Origin: Gaetbulibacter_A aestuarii
Lineage (GTDB): Bacteria; Bacteroidota; Bacteroidia; Flavobacteriales; Flavobacteriaceae
Reading direction: 5' to 3'
Assembly: GCF_039537665.1 (NCBI RefSeq)
Contig: NZ_BAABAY010000001.1
Coordinates: 1,426,001 to 1,490,000, forward strand
DNA length: 64,000 nucleotides
Numbering within the stretch: the first letter of the stretch is position 1; each line of letters begins with the position of its first letter. The translations under genes and the position numbers were made by a program. Positions 1 to 7,673 of the stretch are shown here, in pieces. Below the pieces are notes generated by a model that was not told the DNA's origin, did not search any database, and worked only from the letters and a program-made list of their open reading frames with translations.

Positions 1-76
1 AGGCAGGACTCACGTAGCATACTGCCAATTTAGCATCAGGCTGCAACTTGGAGTATTATTTGCTATATTTAATCAA

Positions 77-814
77 ATGAAGTCAAAATCACAGTTCCAA
101 TTCACTACCGGAGTCGTTGGCTATCCGGTATTTTTCGTTTTATTCCTTTGGATCGTTTTCTGGTTCGAAGTGCGTTTTGGATACAATTTCAACACCTTCG
201 GAATTTACCCGAGAACCTTCGCGGGATTACGAGGAGTTGTTTTGAGTCCGTTTATCCATAGTAGCATAGAACATTTGTACCATAATAGCATGCCTTTACT
301 AATCTTGAGTATGGCTTTATTCTATTTCTATCGTGCTATTGCCTGGCGTGTCTTAATATATGGTGTATTAATTTCCGGATTTCTTACCTGGTGTATTGCA
401 AGACCAGCGTATCATATTGGGGCCAGCGGACTCATTTACGTGCTTTTCAGTTTTATTTTCTTTAAAGGTATCATTGCAAAGAATTATAGATTTGTAGCGC
501 TTTCTCTGGGTGTTATTTTTCTATATGGAAGCATGATCTGGTATGTATTTCCTGTAGAGGAGGGCATGTCGTGGGAAGGTCATTTGGCTGGTTTGATCAC
601 CGGACTGGTTTTTGCTTTGTTTTTTAAAAAAGAAATAGCTGGGCGACAAACTTATGCCTGGGAACAACCCGATTTTAAGGAAGCGGATGATCCCTTTTTA
701 AACCATTTTGATGAAGATGGAAATTTTATCGAAACAAAACCTGAAGAAATAGAGGAGGAGGACTCTCAACAGATCATTATCAATTATAATTACAAAAAAA
801 AGAAAAAGGATTAA
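77..814 (+). CDS. Rhomboid family intramembrane serine protease
   Basis: This 245-residue polytopic membrane protein should cleave transmembrane substrates inside the bilayer. The rhomboid signature is visible: an HxxxN motif at His66-Asn70, the nucleophile loop GASG with Ser117, and the partner His169 in a later membrane segment (EGHLAG), giving the Ser-His dyad. Six or so hydrophobic segments span residues 15-185. A charged cytoplasmic tail of about 60 residues ends in a run of lysines. The reading frame is open upstream to base 2, but the ATG at 77 gives a normal rhomboid N-terminus. The gene converges on rlmB with a 4-base overlap of the two 3' ends, so no terminator separates them. The substrate cannot be deduced. 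Confidence 0.9.
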   Translation: MKSKSQFQFTTGVVGYPVFFVLFLWIVFWFEVRFGYNFNTFGIYPRTFAGLRGVVLSPFIHSSIEHLYHNSMPLLILSMALFYFYRAIAWRVLIYGVLISGFLTWCIARPAYHIGASGLIYVLFSFIFFKGIIAKNYRFVALSLGVIFLYGSMIWYVFPVEEGMSWEGHLAGLITGLVFALFFKKEIAGRQTYAWEQPDFKEADDPFLNHFDEDGNFIETKPEEIEEEDSQQIIINYNYKKKKKD

Positions 815-1545
815 AGGCGTTGTCTAACGGCTTCATATAAAAAGGCGCCACAAGCAACACTCACATTTAAAGATTCAATCTCCCCTAAAAGAGGCAGTTT
901 AGCTTTATGATCAACCACTTTTAAAATGGATGGGTTGATACCTCGCCCTTCAGAACCCATAACAATGGCTGTAGGTTCTTTAAAGGAAACATCATATAAT
1001 GTTTGATTGGTTTTCTCAGTAGCAGCTACAACTTTTATACCTGAGGCTTGCATGTAAAACACGGCGTCCTTAATGTGATCTACTTTGCAAATAGGCACTT
1101 TAAAAACGGCACCGGCACTGGTTTTAATGGTATCGCCATTTACTGGAGCACCGCCTTTTTTCTGGATAATGATACCATGCACTCCGGTACATTCTGCAGT
1201 ACGAATGATTGCGCCAAAATTCCGAACATCACTCAATTGATCTAGTAGTAAAAAAAGTGGCGTTTCTCCAGATTCAACAATCTGTAATATCAAGGTCTCC
1301 ATATCATGAAATTCCACAGGAGAAATTTGTGCTACAGCCCCTTGATGATTCTTTTTTGTAAGTCGGTTTAATTTTTCAACCGGAACATAAGAAGTATTAA
1401 TGCCTTCAGCACGTATTAGGGATTCCAGCTGGTTGAATAGTTCACCATGAAGTCCTTTTTGTAAAAAAACTTTATCGATGGTCTTTCCTGAAGTTACGGC
1501 TTCAATAATAGCCCGTAAACCAAAAATTTGGGTCTGATCTTCCAT
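811..1545 (-). CDS. rlmB: 23S rRNA (guanosine-2'-O-)-methyltransferase RlmB
   Basis: A SpoU/TrmH-class methyltransferase of 244 residues, expected to 2'-O-methylate G2251 of 23S rRNA using S-adenosylmethionine. The N-terminal substrate-binding domain occupies about residues 1-80. The knotted SPOUT domain then shows the three family motifs: NFGAIIRTA (109-117), GSEGRGI (197-203) and LPLLGEIESLNVSVA (217-231). Asn109 and Arg115 are in the usual motif 1 positions. The length is typical of the family. RlmB is favoured over TrmL because of the N-terminal extension and the E-S-L-N-V-S motif 3. The 3' end overlaps the convergent rhomboid gene by 4 bases. Confidence 0.92.
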   Translation of the reverse strand: MEDQTQIFGLRAIIEAVTSGKTIDKVFLQKGLHGELFNQLESLIRAEGINTSYVPVEKLNRLTKKNHQGAVAQISPVEFHDMETLILQIVESGETPLFLLLDQLSDVRNFGAIIRTAECTGVHGIIIQKKGGAPVNGDTIKTSAGAVFKVPICKVDHIKDAVFYMQASGIKVVAATEKTNQTLYDVSFKEPTAIVMGSEGRGINPSILKVVDHKAKLPLLGEIESLNVSVACGAFLYEAVRQRL

Positions 1546-1560
1546 GGTCTAAAGGTATAA

Positions 1561-1590
1561 AAAAAGAGCCTGAGAAATCAGGCTCTTTTT
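1561..1590 (-). terminator. Rho-independent terminator of the first SusC/SusD operon
   Basis: A perfect 13-base inverted repeat (AAAAAGAGCCTGA / TCAGGCTCTTTTT) with a 4-base loop. On the minus strand the stem ends in a T run. It lies about 20 bases past the stop codon of the lipoprotein gene at 1612 and ahead of rlmB, so it ends the uptake operon before rlmB. Confidence 0.9.
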
Positions 1591-1611
1591 AATATTTAAA
1601 TCGGTGCGTAA

Positions 1612-2355
1612 TTACTTGGTATCAAAAGCAGTTGATTCGCTAGCACCAAAGGCACCGCCGCCGGTAACTTTTACAACACCACCAATGGTTAGGGTGTAGT
1701 CACCTAAAACACCACCGTCGTCCATACCATCACTAAATTCATCTGTGAAAACAAGAGTATAATCTCTACCGGCACATAAGGTAATAGATTCGCTTACGGA
1801 ACCACGTTTGTAATCAGCATAAGTACCAGCTTCAGCCTCAACTACAGTACCTCCTAAAGCGTCAGTAATATACCAACCGGTCTCCTCTGAATAATAATCA
1901 AAGTTAATGTCCAGTGTTGCGGTTATTTCTTCACACTGTTGGATGTAATTCACGGTTGTTGATGATCCTGTATTAAGACCTTCCTCCGCCATATCAAATT
2001 TGATTACGACAGCGTTGTTACCAATACCCAGATCAACATCGCTTAATGCAACGGATAAGGTACCTTCATTTGTTCCTCCAGGAATAGTTACTGAACCTGG
2101 TACGGTAAATGAGCCTGCTGCAGCTGTGGAGTTTGCAGCATCAACAGCGACATTAAATGTTCTGTCTGCTCCTGTTATATTCGAAGTATAAACTGGTATA
2201 TCTACTGTGGTTGACCCAGAAACAGGAACCGACGTCGAATATGAAGCTTTACCAAATGCAACATAGTTTAGATCTGCCTCAAGCAAGCTGTCCTCACAGC
2301 TTTGGATGGTGAACAAAGCCAAAAATGTTACACATATATATATTAATTTTTTCAT
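1612..2355 (-). CDS. Two-domain surface lipoprotein, third gene of SusC/SusD operon 1
   Basis: A 247-residue lipoprotein with a signal peptide and lipobox ending at Cys20 (TIQSC). Residues about 28-137 look like a Calx-beta or DUF4843-like beta-sandwich with TFNVAV, VTIPGGTNEG and VVIKFD strands. Residues about 143-245 resemble the small beta domain often found at the C-terminus of secreted Bacteroidota peptidases, with an aromatic-rich WYITD strand, a D-rich turn (FSDGMDDG, 207-214) and GGAFGASESTAF. In the usual form of that domain the turn is GDGMCC-like; here the cysteines are replaced by Asp. It follows the SusD gene by 11 bases and precedes the terminator, so it is probably an accessory ligand-binding lipoprotein of the same complex. 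The ligand is unknown, and the domain assignments are from memory of sequence patterns. Confidence 0.7.
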   Translation of the reverse strand: MKKLIYICVTFLALFTIQSCEDSLLEADLNYVAFGKASYSTSVPVSGSTTVDIPVYTSNITGADRTFNVAVDAANSTAAAGSFTVPGSVTIPGGTNEGTLSVALSDVDLGIGNNAVVIKFDMAEEGLNTGSSTTVNYIQQCEEITATLDINFDYYSEETGWYITDALGGTVVEAEAGTYADYKRGSVSESITLCAGRDYTLVFTDEFSDGMDDGGVLGDYTLTIGGVVKVTGGGAFGASESTAFDTK

Positions 2356-2366
2356 GAGTTTAAATT

Positions 2367-3854
2367 TTAATTATTTTGTTCACTAACGAATGGGTTGTTC
2401 AAAATTTCAGCTTCTGGAATTTCAAAAGTCATTTTTTCATCATCATAAGGAATAGGAACACCTACAAAAGAAAGGTGATTAGGTCCTCTTGTTCTTGTTT
2501 CCTTATTACGCTTCATTTCTAAATAACTTTTACCTTCACCCCATAACTCAATTCTAGTTTGAAGAGAAATTTCATCCAATAAAGCCTGACCGGATAAACC
2601 ATCCACATAAGAAGCATCAGGTACTCTCAAGTTCATTAAAGCCTTCAGACTCGTTCTGGCCGCCGGTTCGTTTCCTATTTTAGCATTAGCTTCTGCATTA
2701 AGTAAGTACATCTCAGCTACACGCATGTAGATATAATCGGCTACAACAGAGGTAGAAGCTCCGTAAGGTGTTCTACTGGCATCATAAAATTTATTTAACG
2801 GTTGTAAGAATCTTACAGATGTTGAAACATCATAAAATTGTCCTTTTCTTACATCATCAGCTGGAATTTTATCATAAAGATCTTCATCAATTACTTTATA
2901 ATCTCCATAAGCTGCGTAGCTATAAGAGAAGTAGTCCATTTGACCCCACCAAGACACCAAATCCAATCCGGAGTCAAGAGTGATATCAGCACCCCACATC
3001 CATCCTGGTGTGTTTACATCATTAAATCCGCCTAATACTTCTGTTTCGTTCATTAAAGTGAACTCTCCAGAACCAATGATTTGATCCGTAAGCGTTTTAA
3101 TTTCTTGGTTTTTATCACCCATAGCACCATATACATAGGCTAAAATTCCTTTGGCTACATTTTGGTTGATTTGAACTTTATCAGTTCTTTCGAAACCGTT
3201 TAACAACGAAATTGCAGAGGTCAAATCACTGATCATAAGATCATAAATTTGTGACGCAGGAACTTTAGGCCCATTTTGGTCTTCTAAATCATCATAAAAT
3301 GGTAAAATATTCTCTGATGGATCATATTTCTTTTGGAAATATTGAGTTAAATAGAAGTAGGAATGCGCTCTAATTGCTTTAGCTTGTCCCATAATGTATT
3401 GGTTTTCCACATTTTCAGGAATCGCATCATTACCACCCAAAGCACCAATTACGGTATTCGCTGATCGGATAATTCTGTAATAATATCTCCACACCTGATA
3501 ATTGTCGGTGTAAGTATAATCTTGAGTACACTGATATTCAGTGATACTTGCACGGTACCATCCATAAGTACTTACGGAAAGAGCCATATCACTGGATAAC
3601 ATATCAGCGAAAATGTCATAACCTTTCTGACCGAAATCATCGTGACCACCGGTGCCCCCTGTGCCTGTCTGGAACATCAAGGCATAAATACCTGACATGG
3701 TTCCTGCGATTACATCAGGGTTTTTAGAAGCGGCTTCAGCAACTTGTTGCGTTGTGATAAACTCCGAAGGTTCCTTTTCTAAAAAGTCTTTACTACAGCT
3801 ATTTGATAGTATTAAGGTCGCTGTAACTAACGTTAATTTAAATATATTTTTCAT
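2367..3854 (-). CDS. SusD/RagB family nutrient-binding outer-membrane lipoprotein
   Basis: A 495-residue surface lipoprotein that would act as the lid of the SusC transporter encoded 12 bases upstream. The signal peptide ends in a lipobox at Cys20 (SNSC), followed by SKDFLEKEP, the usual start of mature SusD proteins. TPR-like helical stretches are seen in the middle, and the C-terminal region has the family patterns YIYMRVAEMYLLNAEA and RIELWGEGKSYLEMKRN. The length is typical for the RagB/SusD class (450-600). The gene order SusC, SusD, extra lipoprotein is the standard operon form. The substrate (glycan, peptide or other) cannot be told because no glycoside hydrolase or peptidase is in the operon. 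Confidence 0.93.
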   Translation of the reverse strand: MKNIFKLTLVTATLILSNSCSKDFLEKEPSEFITTQQVAEAASKNPDVIAGTMSGIYALMFQTGTGGTGGHDDFGQKGYDIFADMLSSDMALSVSTYGWYRASITEYQCTQDYTYTDNYQVWRYYYRIIRSANTVIGALGGNDAIPENVENQYIMGQAKAIRAHSYFYLTQYFQKKYDPSENILPFYDDLEDQNGPKVPASQIYDLMISDLTSAISLLNGFERTDKVQINQNVAKGILAYVYGAMGDKNQEIKTLTDQIIGSGEFTLMNETEVLGGFNDVNTPGWMWGADITLDSGLDLVSWWGQMDYFSYSYAAYGDYKVIDEDLYDKIPADDVRKGQFYDVSTSVRFLQPLNKFYDASRTPYGASTSVVADYIYMRVAEMYLLNAEANAKIGNEPAARTSLKALMNLRVPDASYVDGLSGQALLDEISLQTRIELWGEGKSYLEMKRNKETRTRGPNHLSFVGVPIPYDDEKMTFEIPEAEILNNPFVSEQNN

Positions 3855-3866
3855 ATTCTTTTTTTT

Positions 3867-6800
3867 TTAAAATTTAACTCTAACACCTAAGGTGAAAGTA
3901 CTTAAAGGAGCGTAAAGTCTACGACCTGAGTTACCACTTTCACTAGTAGTTGGGTTGAAACCGTTTCTCTTGGTTTTGATAAATAAATTATCTCCAGAAG
4001 CCCAAATATTTAAGGAATTAATACCTGTATTCTTAATGAATTTTTCTGGGAATGTATAGCCAAGTAAAACGTTGTTAAGTGCTAAATAATCTGTTTTTGT
4101 TAAAAAACGAGATGACGTAGAAGTACTGTTTTGGTCAATACCGTCGGCTAATCTTGGTACACTAGTAATATCACCTGGTTGCATCCATCTGTTTAGAATG
4201 TCTTGGTGGTAGTTATTACCTAAAGTACCAAAACGGTCACTCATTAATTCTGCGTATTGCGCATCATATGCCCAACCTCCAATACTGTAAGTAAACTGAG
4301 CTGCAAAATTAAAGTTACCAAACGTACTTGCTAATCTGAAAGCACCACGTAAATCTGGAATTGCACTTTTGTTTATATAAACATTAGCGGCATCAGCATA
4401 GTTTGTAGTCGTTCTTTTTTTGATATTAGCTCCAGGCACTAAAGTTTGATACTCTACAATAGAACCAGTTCTGTTTTGAAGATTTGTATCTACCGGAACC
4501 CAAGGACTATTTGAGTTAGATGAAGGTTCACCCGCATCTAATACGTTGTTATTGTTGATATCATCATAATATTGGTACCACATTGGTGCTCCATTTGAAG
4601 GGTCAACACCTGCATATTCTCTCATATAAAAATCAAAGATAGATCGACCTACAGAGTAACCGTAAAATGCGGCAGAGTTATCTAAAATCTTCTGTTCTCC
4701 TGTAGCAGGGTCTAAAGGCATTCTAGTAATCTCATTGGTTAAGATCTCACCATTAGCCGTAAGGTCTAAAGTAAAGTCTTTGTTATCAATGATATGACCG
4801 GTTAAATCAAATTCTATACCTTTATTAGTTAATTCTCCGTCGTTAACCGTAATTACAGCAATACCTGCAGAAGGTCCTACACGTCTATCAAATAATAAAT
4901 TATCAGTTCTTTTGTCGTAGTAGTCAACACTACCGTCTAAAAATGATCCCAGGCTAAATTCAACACCAGCTTGGAACATTTTCGAAGTTTCCCATGTTAG
5001 ATCAGGGTTACCATTTGTATTCGCAGAAATAGCAATACCATTTAATAAAGATGTTGTAAACGTGTCATAACCATCATAATAACCTAAACCGGCTTGATCA
5101 CCATTCACACCGTAAGAACCTTTCACCTTTAAGAAAGAGAAAATGGTATTTTTCATGAAGTCCTCATTTGAAACTACCCAGGCAGCTCCAACAGATCCAA
5201 ATGTTCCCCATTTATCATTAACAAATCTTGAAGATCCATCAGTTCTTAACGATGCGGTTAAGAAGTACTTATCTCTATAGTTATAATTGATTTGAGAGAA
5301 ATATGATTCAATGCTGAAACCTTCTTCAAAACCAGTAGGAGGCGATAGGTTAAAAAGGAAGTTATCCAGTTCTAACAAACCATCCACAACAACCAAGGCT
5401 TTAGATTGAGTTGATTCGTGAAATGTAAAATCAGTAGTTTCGTGAGCTGCTAATGCTTCAACAGAGTGATCTCCAAACTTTTTATTAAATCTTAATAATT
5501 GCAAAAAGTTCTGATTCCAGCGTTCTCTATCTCTAACAAACAAACTTCCAGGGTTATCACCTGTTGATCCTCCTCCATAAAAAGGGTTAGAATAATTTTT
5601 GTAATGCTCAATAGAGTATTGAGAACCGTAACGAGTTTCTAATGTCAAATAATCAGTGAATGTAATATTCATAGATAAATTGGTGTTCAATTCGTGTCTT
5701 TTAAAACCAACACGGTCATATAATGCCGTAGCAATTGGGTTTAACCCGTCTGATTGGTTTCTAGCACGATATCCTGAAATATTACCAAAGTCATACACAT
5801 TACCGCCAAAAATAGGATCTGGTACTAACTGGTAGTTATCATCTCTTAAAAATACTGGGAAAATAGGTGCTGTTTTATCTGCAAATTCAAACACGTTTTC
5901 AGAACCTACAGTTTGTCCGTTATTTCTACTAATAGAATAAGCATAACCTAAGTTTGCACCAATATTTAGCCATTTTTTGATATCTGAATCAACTTTTAAA
6001 CGGGTATTATAACGGTCATAACCAGTGTTGATGGCGTATCCGTCATCATTCAAATAACCCAAAGAAAAGTAGTAGTTAGATTTATCTGATCCACCGCCCA
6101 TTCTTAAACTTCCTTCTTTTCTGTAAGCAGAATCAAAGGCAGCGTCTGAGTATAAAAGTGGTGTATATCTTCTAGTTACATTAGGTCTTACAGTATGAGT
6201 TACAGGGTCAATTAATTCGCTGGCAGAATTTACATTCCACATGTTGTACCCCGGATCTAAATACCCAGCGCTAAATAAGTTTGCGTTGGCAAATGCAACG
6301 GGATCAGCCTGACCAGAAATAACACCTCTGTTATAAATACCTTCCCATGCAAGACCGATATACTGTTCAGGATTTCTGATAACGTTATAACGCGGAATTA
6401 ACTGATCGTTGATACCGGTTTTAACTTCAACTTCAATGTAAGAATCTTTAGAAGACCCTGATTTTGTATTGATTAAAATTACACCGTTAGCACCACGAGA
6501 ACCATAAATAGCAGTTGCAGTTGCATCTTTTAACACGGTTGTACTTTTAATATCCGATGGAGCAATAGCATTCAAACTACCATTGTACGGAACACCGTCA
6601 ACCACATAAAGCGGACTTCTGTTACCGTTAACAGAACCATAACCTCTGATTCGTACTGTTGATGTTGTACCAGGTTGTCCCGAAGTATTAATTACAGTTA
6701 CACCGGCAACCTCACCATTTAATGCTTGAGAAATGTTAGAAACGTTTTTAATTTCTAATTCCTTGGCATCAACCGTTTTCACAGTACCTGCAAAGGCTTG

Positions 6801-7145
6801 TTTGGTAGAGGTACCATAACCTACGATCAGAACTTCTTCAAGCGATTCTGTGCTTTCTTCCATAGTTACATTGATCGTGTTAGAGCTACCTACTGCAACT
6901 TCTCTTGTGGTATACCCAACAAAAGTGAACACTAAGGTAGAACCCTGTGCAGCTTTAATTGAGTATTTTCCATCAAAATCTGTTGATGTACCTGTAGAGG
7001 TACCTTTAATTAAAACAGTAGCTCCAGGTAAAGGGAGGCCAGTTGCATCTGATACCGTACCTGAAATTGTTTTTTCTTGTGCAAAAGAAATTTGCACCAC
7101 AAACGCCAGTAAAAGCGTTAGCAATCCACTAAACTTTGTTTTCAT
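3867..7145 (-). CDS. SusC/RagA family TonB-linked outer-membrane transporter
   Basis: A 1092-residue TonB-dependent transporter. A signal peptide ending SFAQ precedes a carboxypeptidase-D regulatory-like domain (about 24-95, GTVSDATGLPLPGATV and FDGKYSI). Next come a TonB-box region (SLEEVLIVGYG) and the plug, with the SusC signatures PLYVVDGVPYNG and AIYGSRGANGVILI. A 22-strand beta-barrel follows, ending in a terminal Phe (LGVRVKF). The length is usual for SusC. The start ATG at 7145 lies 29 bases inside a promoter whose sequence is shared with the second SusC gene. It is the first gene of an operon with a SusD partner and a third lipoprotein. Its N-terminal domain is far more like that of the second SusC than the barrel is. 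Confidence 0.95.
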   Translation of the reverse strand: MKTKFSGLLTLLLAFVVQISFAQEKTISGTVSDATGLPLPGATVLIKGTSTGTSTDFDGKYSIKAAQGSTLVFTFVGYTTREVAVGSSNTINVTMEESTESLEEVLIVGYGTSTKQAFAGTVKTVDAKELEIKNVSNISQALNGEVAGVTVINTSGQPGTTSTVRIRGYGSVNGNRSPLYVVDGVPYNGSLNAIAPSDIKSTTVLKDATATAIYGSRGANGVILINTKSGSSKDSYIEVEVKTGINDQLIPRYNVIRNPEQYIGLAWEGIYNRGVISGQADPVAFANANLFSAGYLDPGYNMWNVNSASELIDPVTHTVRPNVTRRYTPLLYSDAAFDSAYRKEGSLRMGGGSDKSNYYFSLGYLNDDGYAINTGYDRYNTRLKVDSDIKKWLNIGANLGYAYSISRNNGQTVGSENVFEFADKTAPIFPVFLRDDNYQLVPDPIFGGNVYDFGNISGYRARNQSDGLNPIATALYDRVGFKRHELNTNLSMNITFTDYLTLETRYGSQYSIEHYKNYSNPFYGGGSTGDNPGSLFVRDRERWNQNFLQLLRFNKKFGDHSVEALAAHETTDFTFHESTQSKALVVVDGLLELDNFLFNLSPPTGFEEGFSIESYFSQINYNYRDKYFLTASLRTDGSSRFVNDKWGTFGSVGAAWVVSNEDFMKNTIFSFLKVKGSYGVNGDQAGLGYYDGYDTFTTSLLNGIAISANTNGNPDLTWETSKMFQAGVEFSLGSFLDGSVDYYDKRTDNLLFDRRVGPSAGIAVITVNDGELTNKGIEFDLTGHIIDNKDFTLDLTANGEILTNEITRMPLDPATGEQKILDNSAAFYGYSVGRSIFDFYMREYAGVDPSNGAPMWYQYYDDINNNNVLDAGEPSSNSNSPWVPVDTNLQNRTGSIVEYQTLVPGANIKKRTTTNYADAANVYINKSAIPDLRGAFRLASTFGNFNFAAQFTYSIGGWAYDAQYAELMSDRFGTLGNNYHQDILNRWMQPGDITSVPRLADGIDQNSTSTSSRFLTKTDYLALNNVLLGYTFPEKFIKNTGINSLNIWASGDNLFIKTKRNGFNPTTSESGNSGRRLYAPLSTFTLGVRVKF

Positions 7146-7673
7146 TATTATAATTATTAGAGTTAGTCAAGTCCAAAAATCTTAATAAATAGTTAATAAA
7201 ACAACAAAACACCGTTAAAATTTGAGGTAAAATTGAGGAATTAGGCAGTATTCCTTAAAAATTTAACACAGGGGTAAGAAAAAACTGATATTAATATTAA
7301 AGTTTTAAGGTAGATTTTTCAATATTTTGTTAGGATTTTACTTGAATTAAACGCTGTTAAAAATGCTTATTTTTCAAAAATATATCTGACGAGTTTCTTC
7401 TAAATTAGAATTTGAATAATGAGTTAATCTTCAAGGTTTTTGTGTTGTTTTTTGAAAAGAGCTTTAATTTGTAATCTATTTTTTGTCAAACTCCTGAACA
7501 TAAAAATATATTTTTTATCATTTTCTCAGTTTGAATTTCAATTTTATCGGTTTTTTTTGATACTCAAGCTTAAATTATGTACTTTCAAAAAATCAATCAA
7601 CAAACAAAATTTTCGAGACTTATTTGAAATTTAATTTTTAAATAGCTCTACTACACTGCTAACACTACTTCTT
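7146..7673. other. Gene-free AT-rich divergent intergenic region
   Basis: These 528 bases separate the divergent SusC and T9SS-protein genes. The proximal 60 bases on the SusC side hold its promoter and leader. The rest is very AT-rich with T runs. The only open frames are short and low in complexity, so they are not supported as genes. No convincing -7 box was found for the rightward gene; TACTTTCA near 7578 is a poor match. Confidence 0.6.
7174..7204 (-). promoter_or_regulatory. Promoter of SusC/SusD operon 1
   Basis: On the minus strand a TTG (complement of 7202-7204) is followed after exactly 20 bases by GATTTTTG (complement of 7174-7181). This is one base off the Bacteroidota -7 consensus TAnnTTTG. 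The same two boxes with the same 20-base spacing lie before the second SusC gene, while much of the sequence between and around them has drifted. That conservation between paralogues is the main support. Confidence 0.6.

Noticed and set aside
1..76. Tail of an upstream gene before the rhomboid
   Set aside because: The rhomboid frame is open to base 2 but the residues show no family pattern, and the other frames have stops. Nothing could be supported.
2768..3035. Two overlapping plus-strand frames inside the first SusD gene
   Set aside because: They are antisense to a clear SusD coding region with no features of their own.
7440..7634. Open frame of 64 codons in the SusC upstream gap
   Set aside because: Very AT-rich, dominated by Phe, Leu and Lys with no motif; it looks like random open frame in intergenic DNA.
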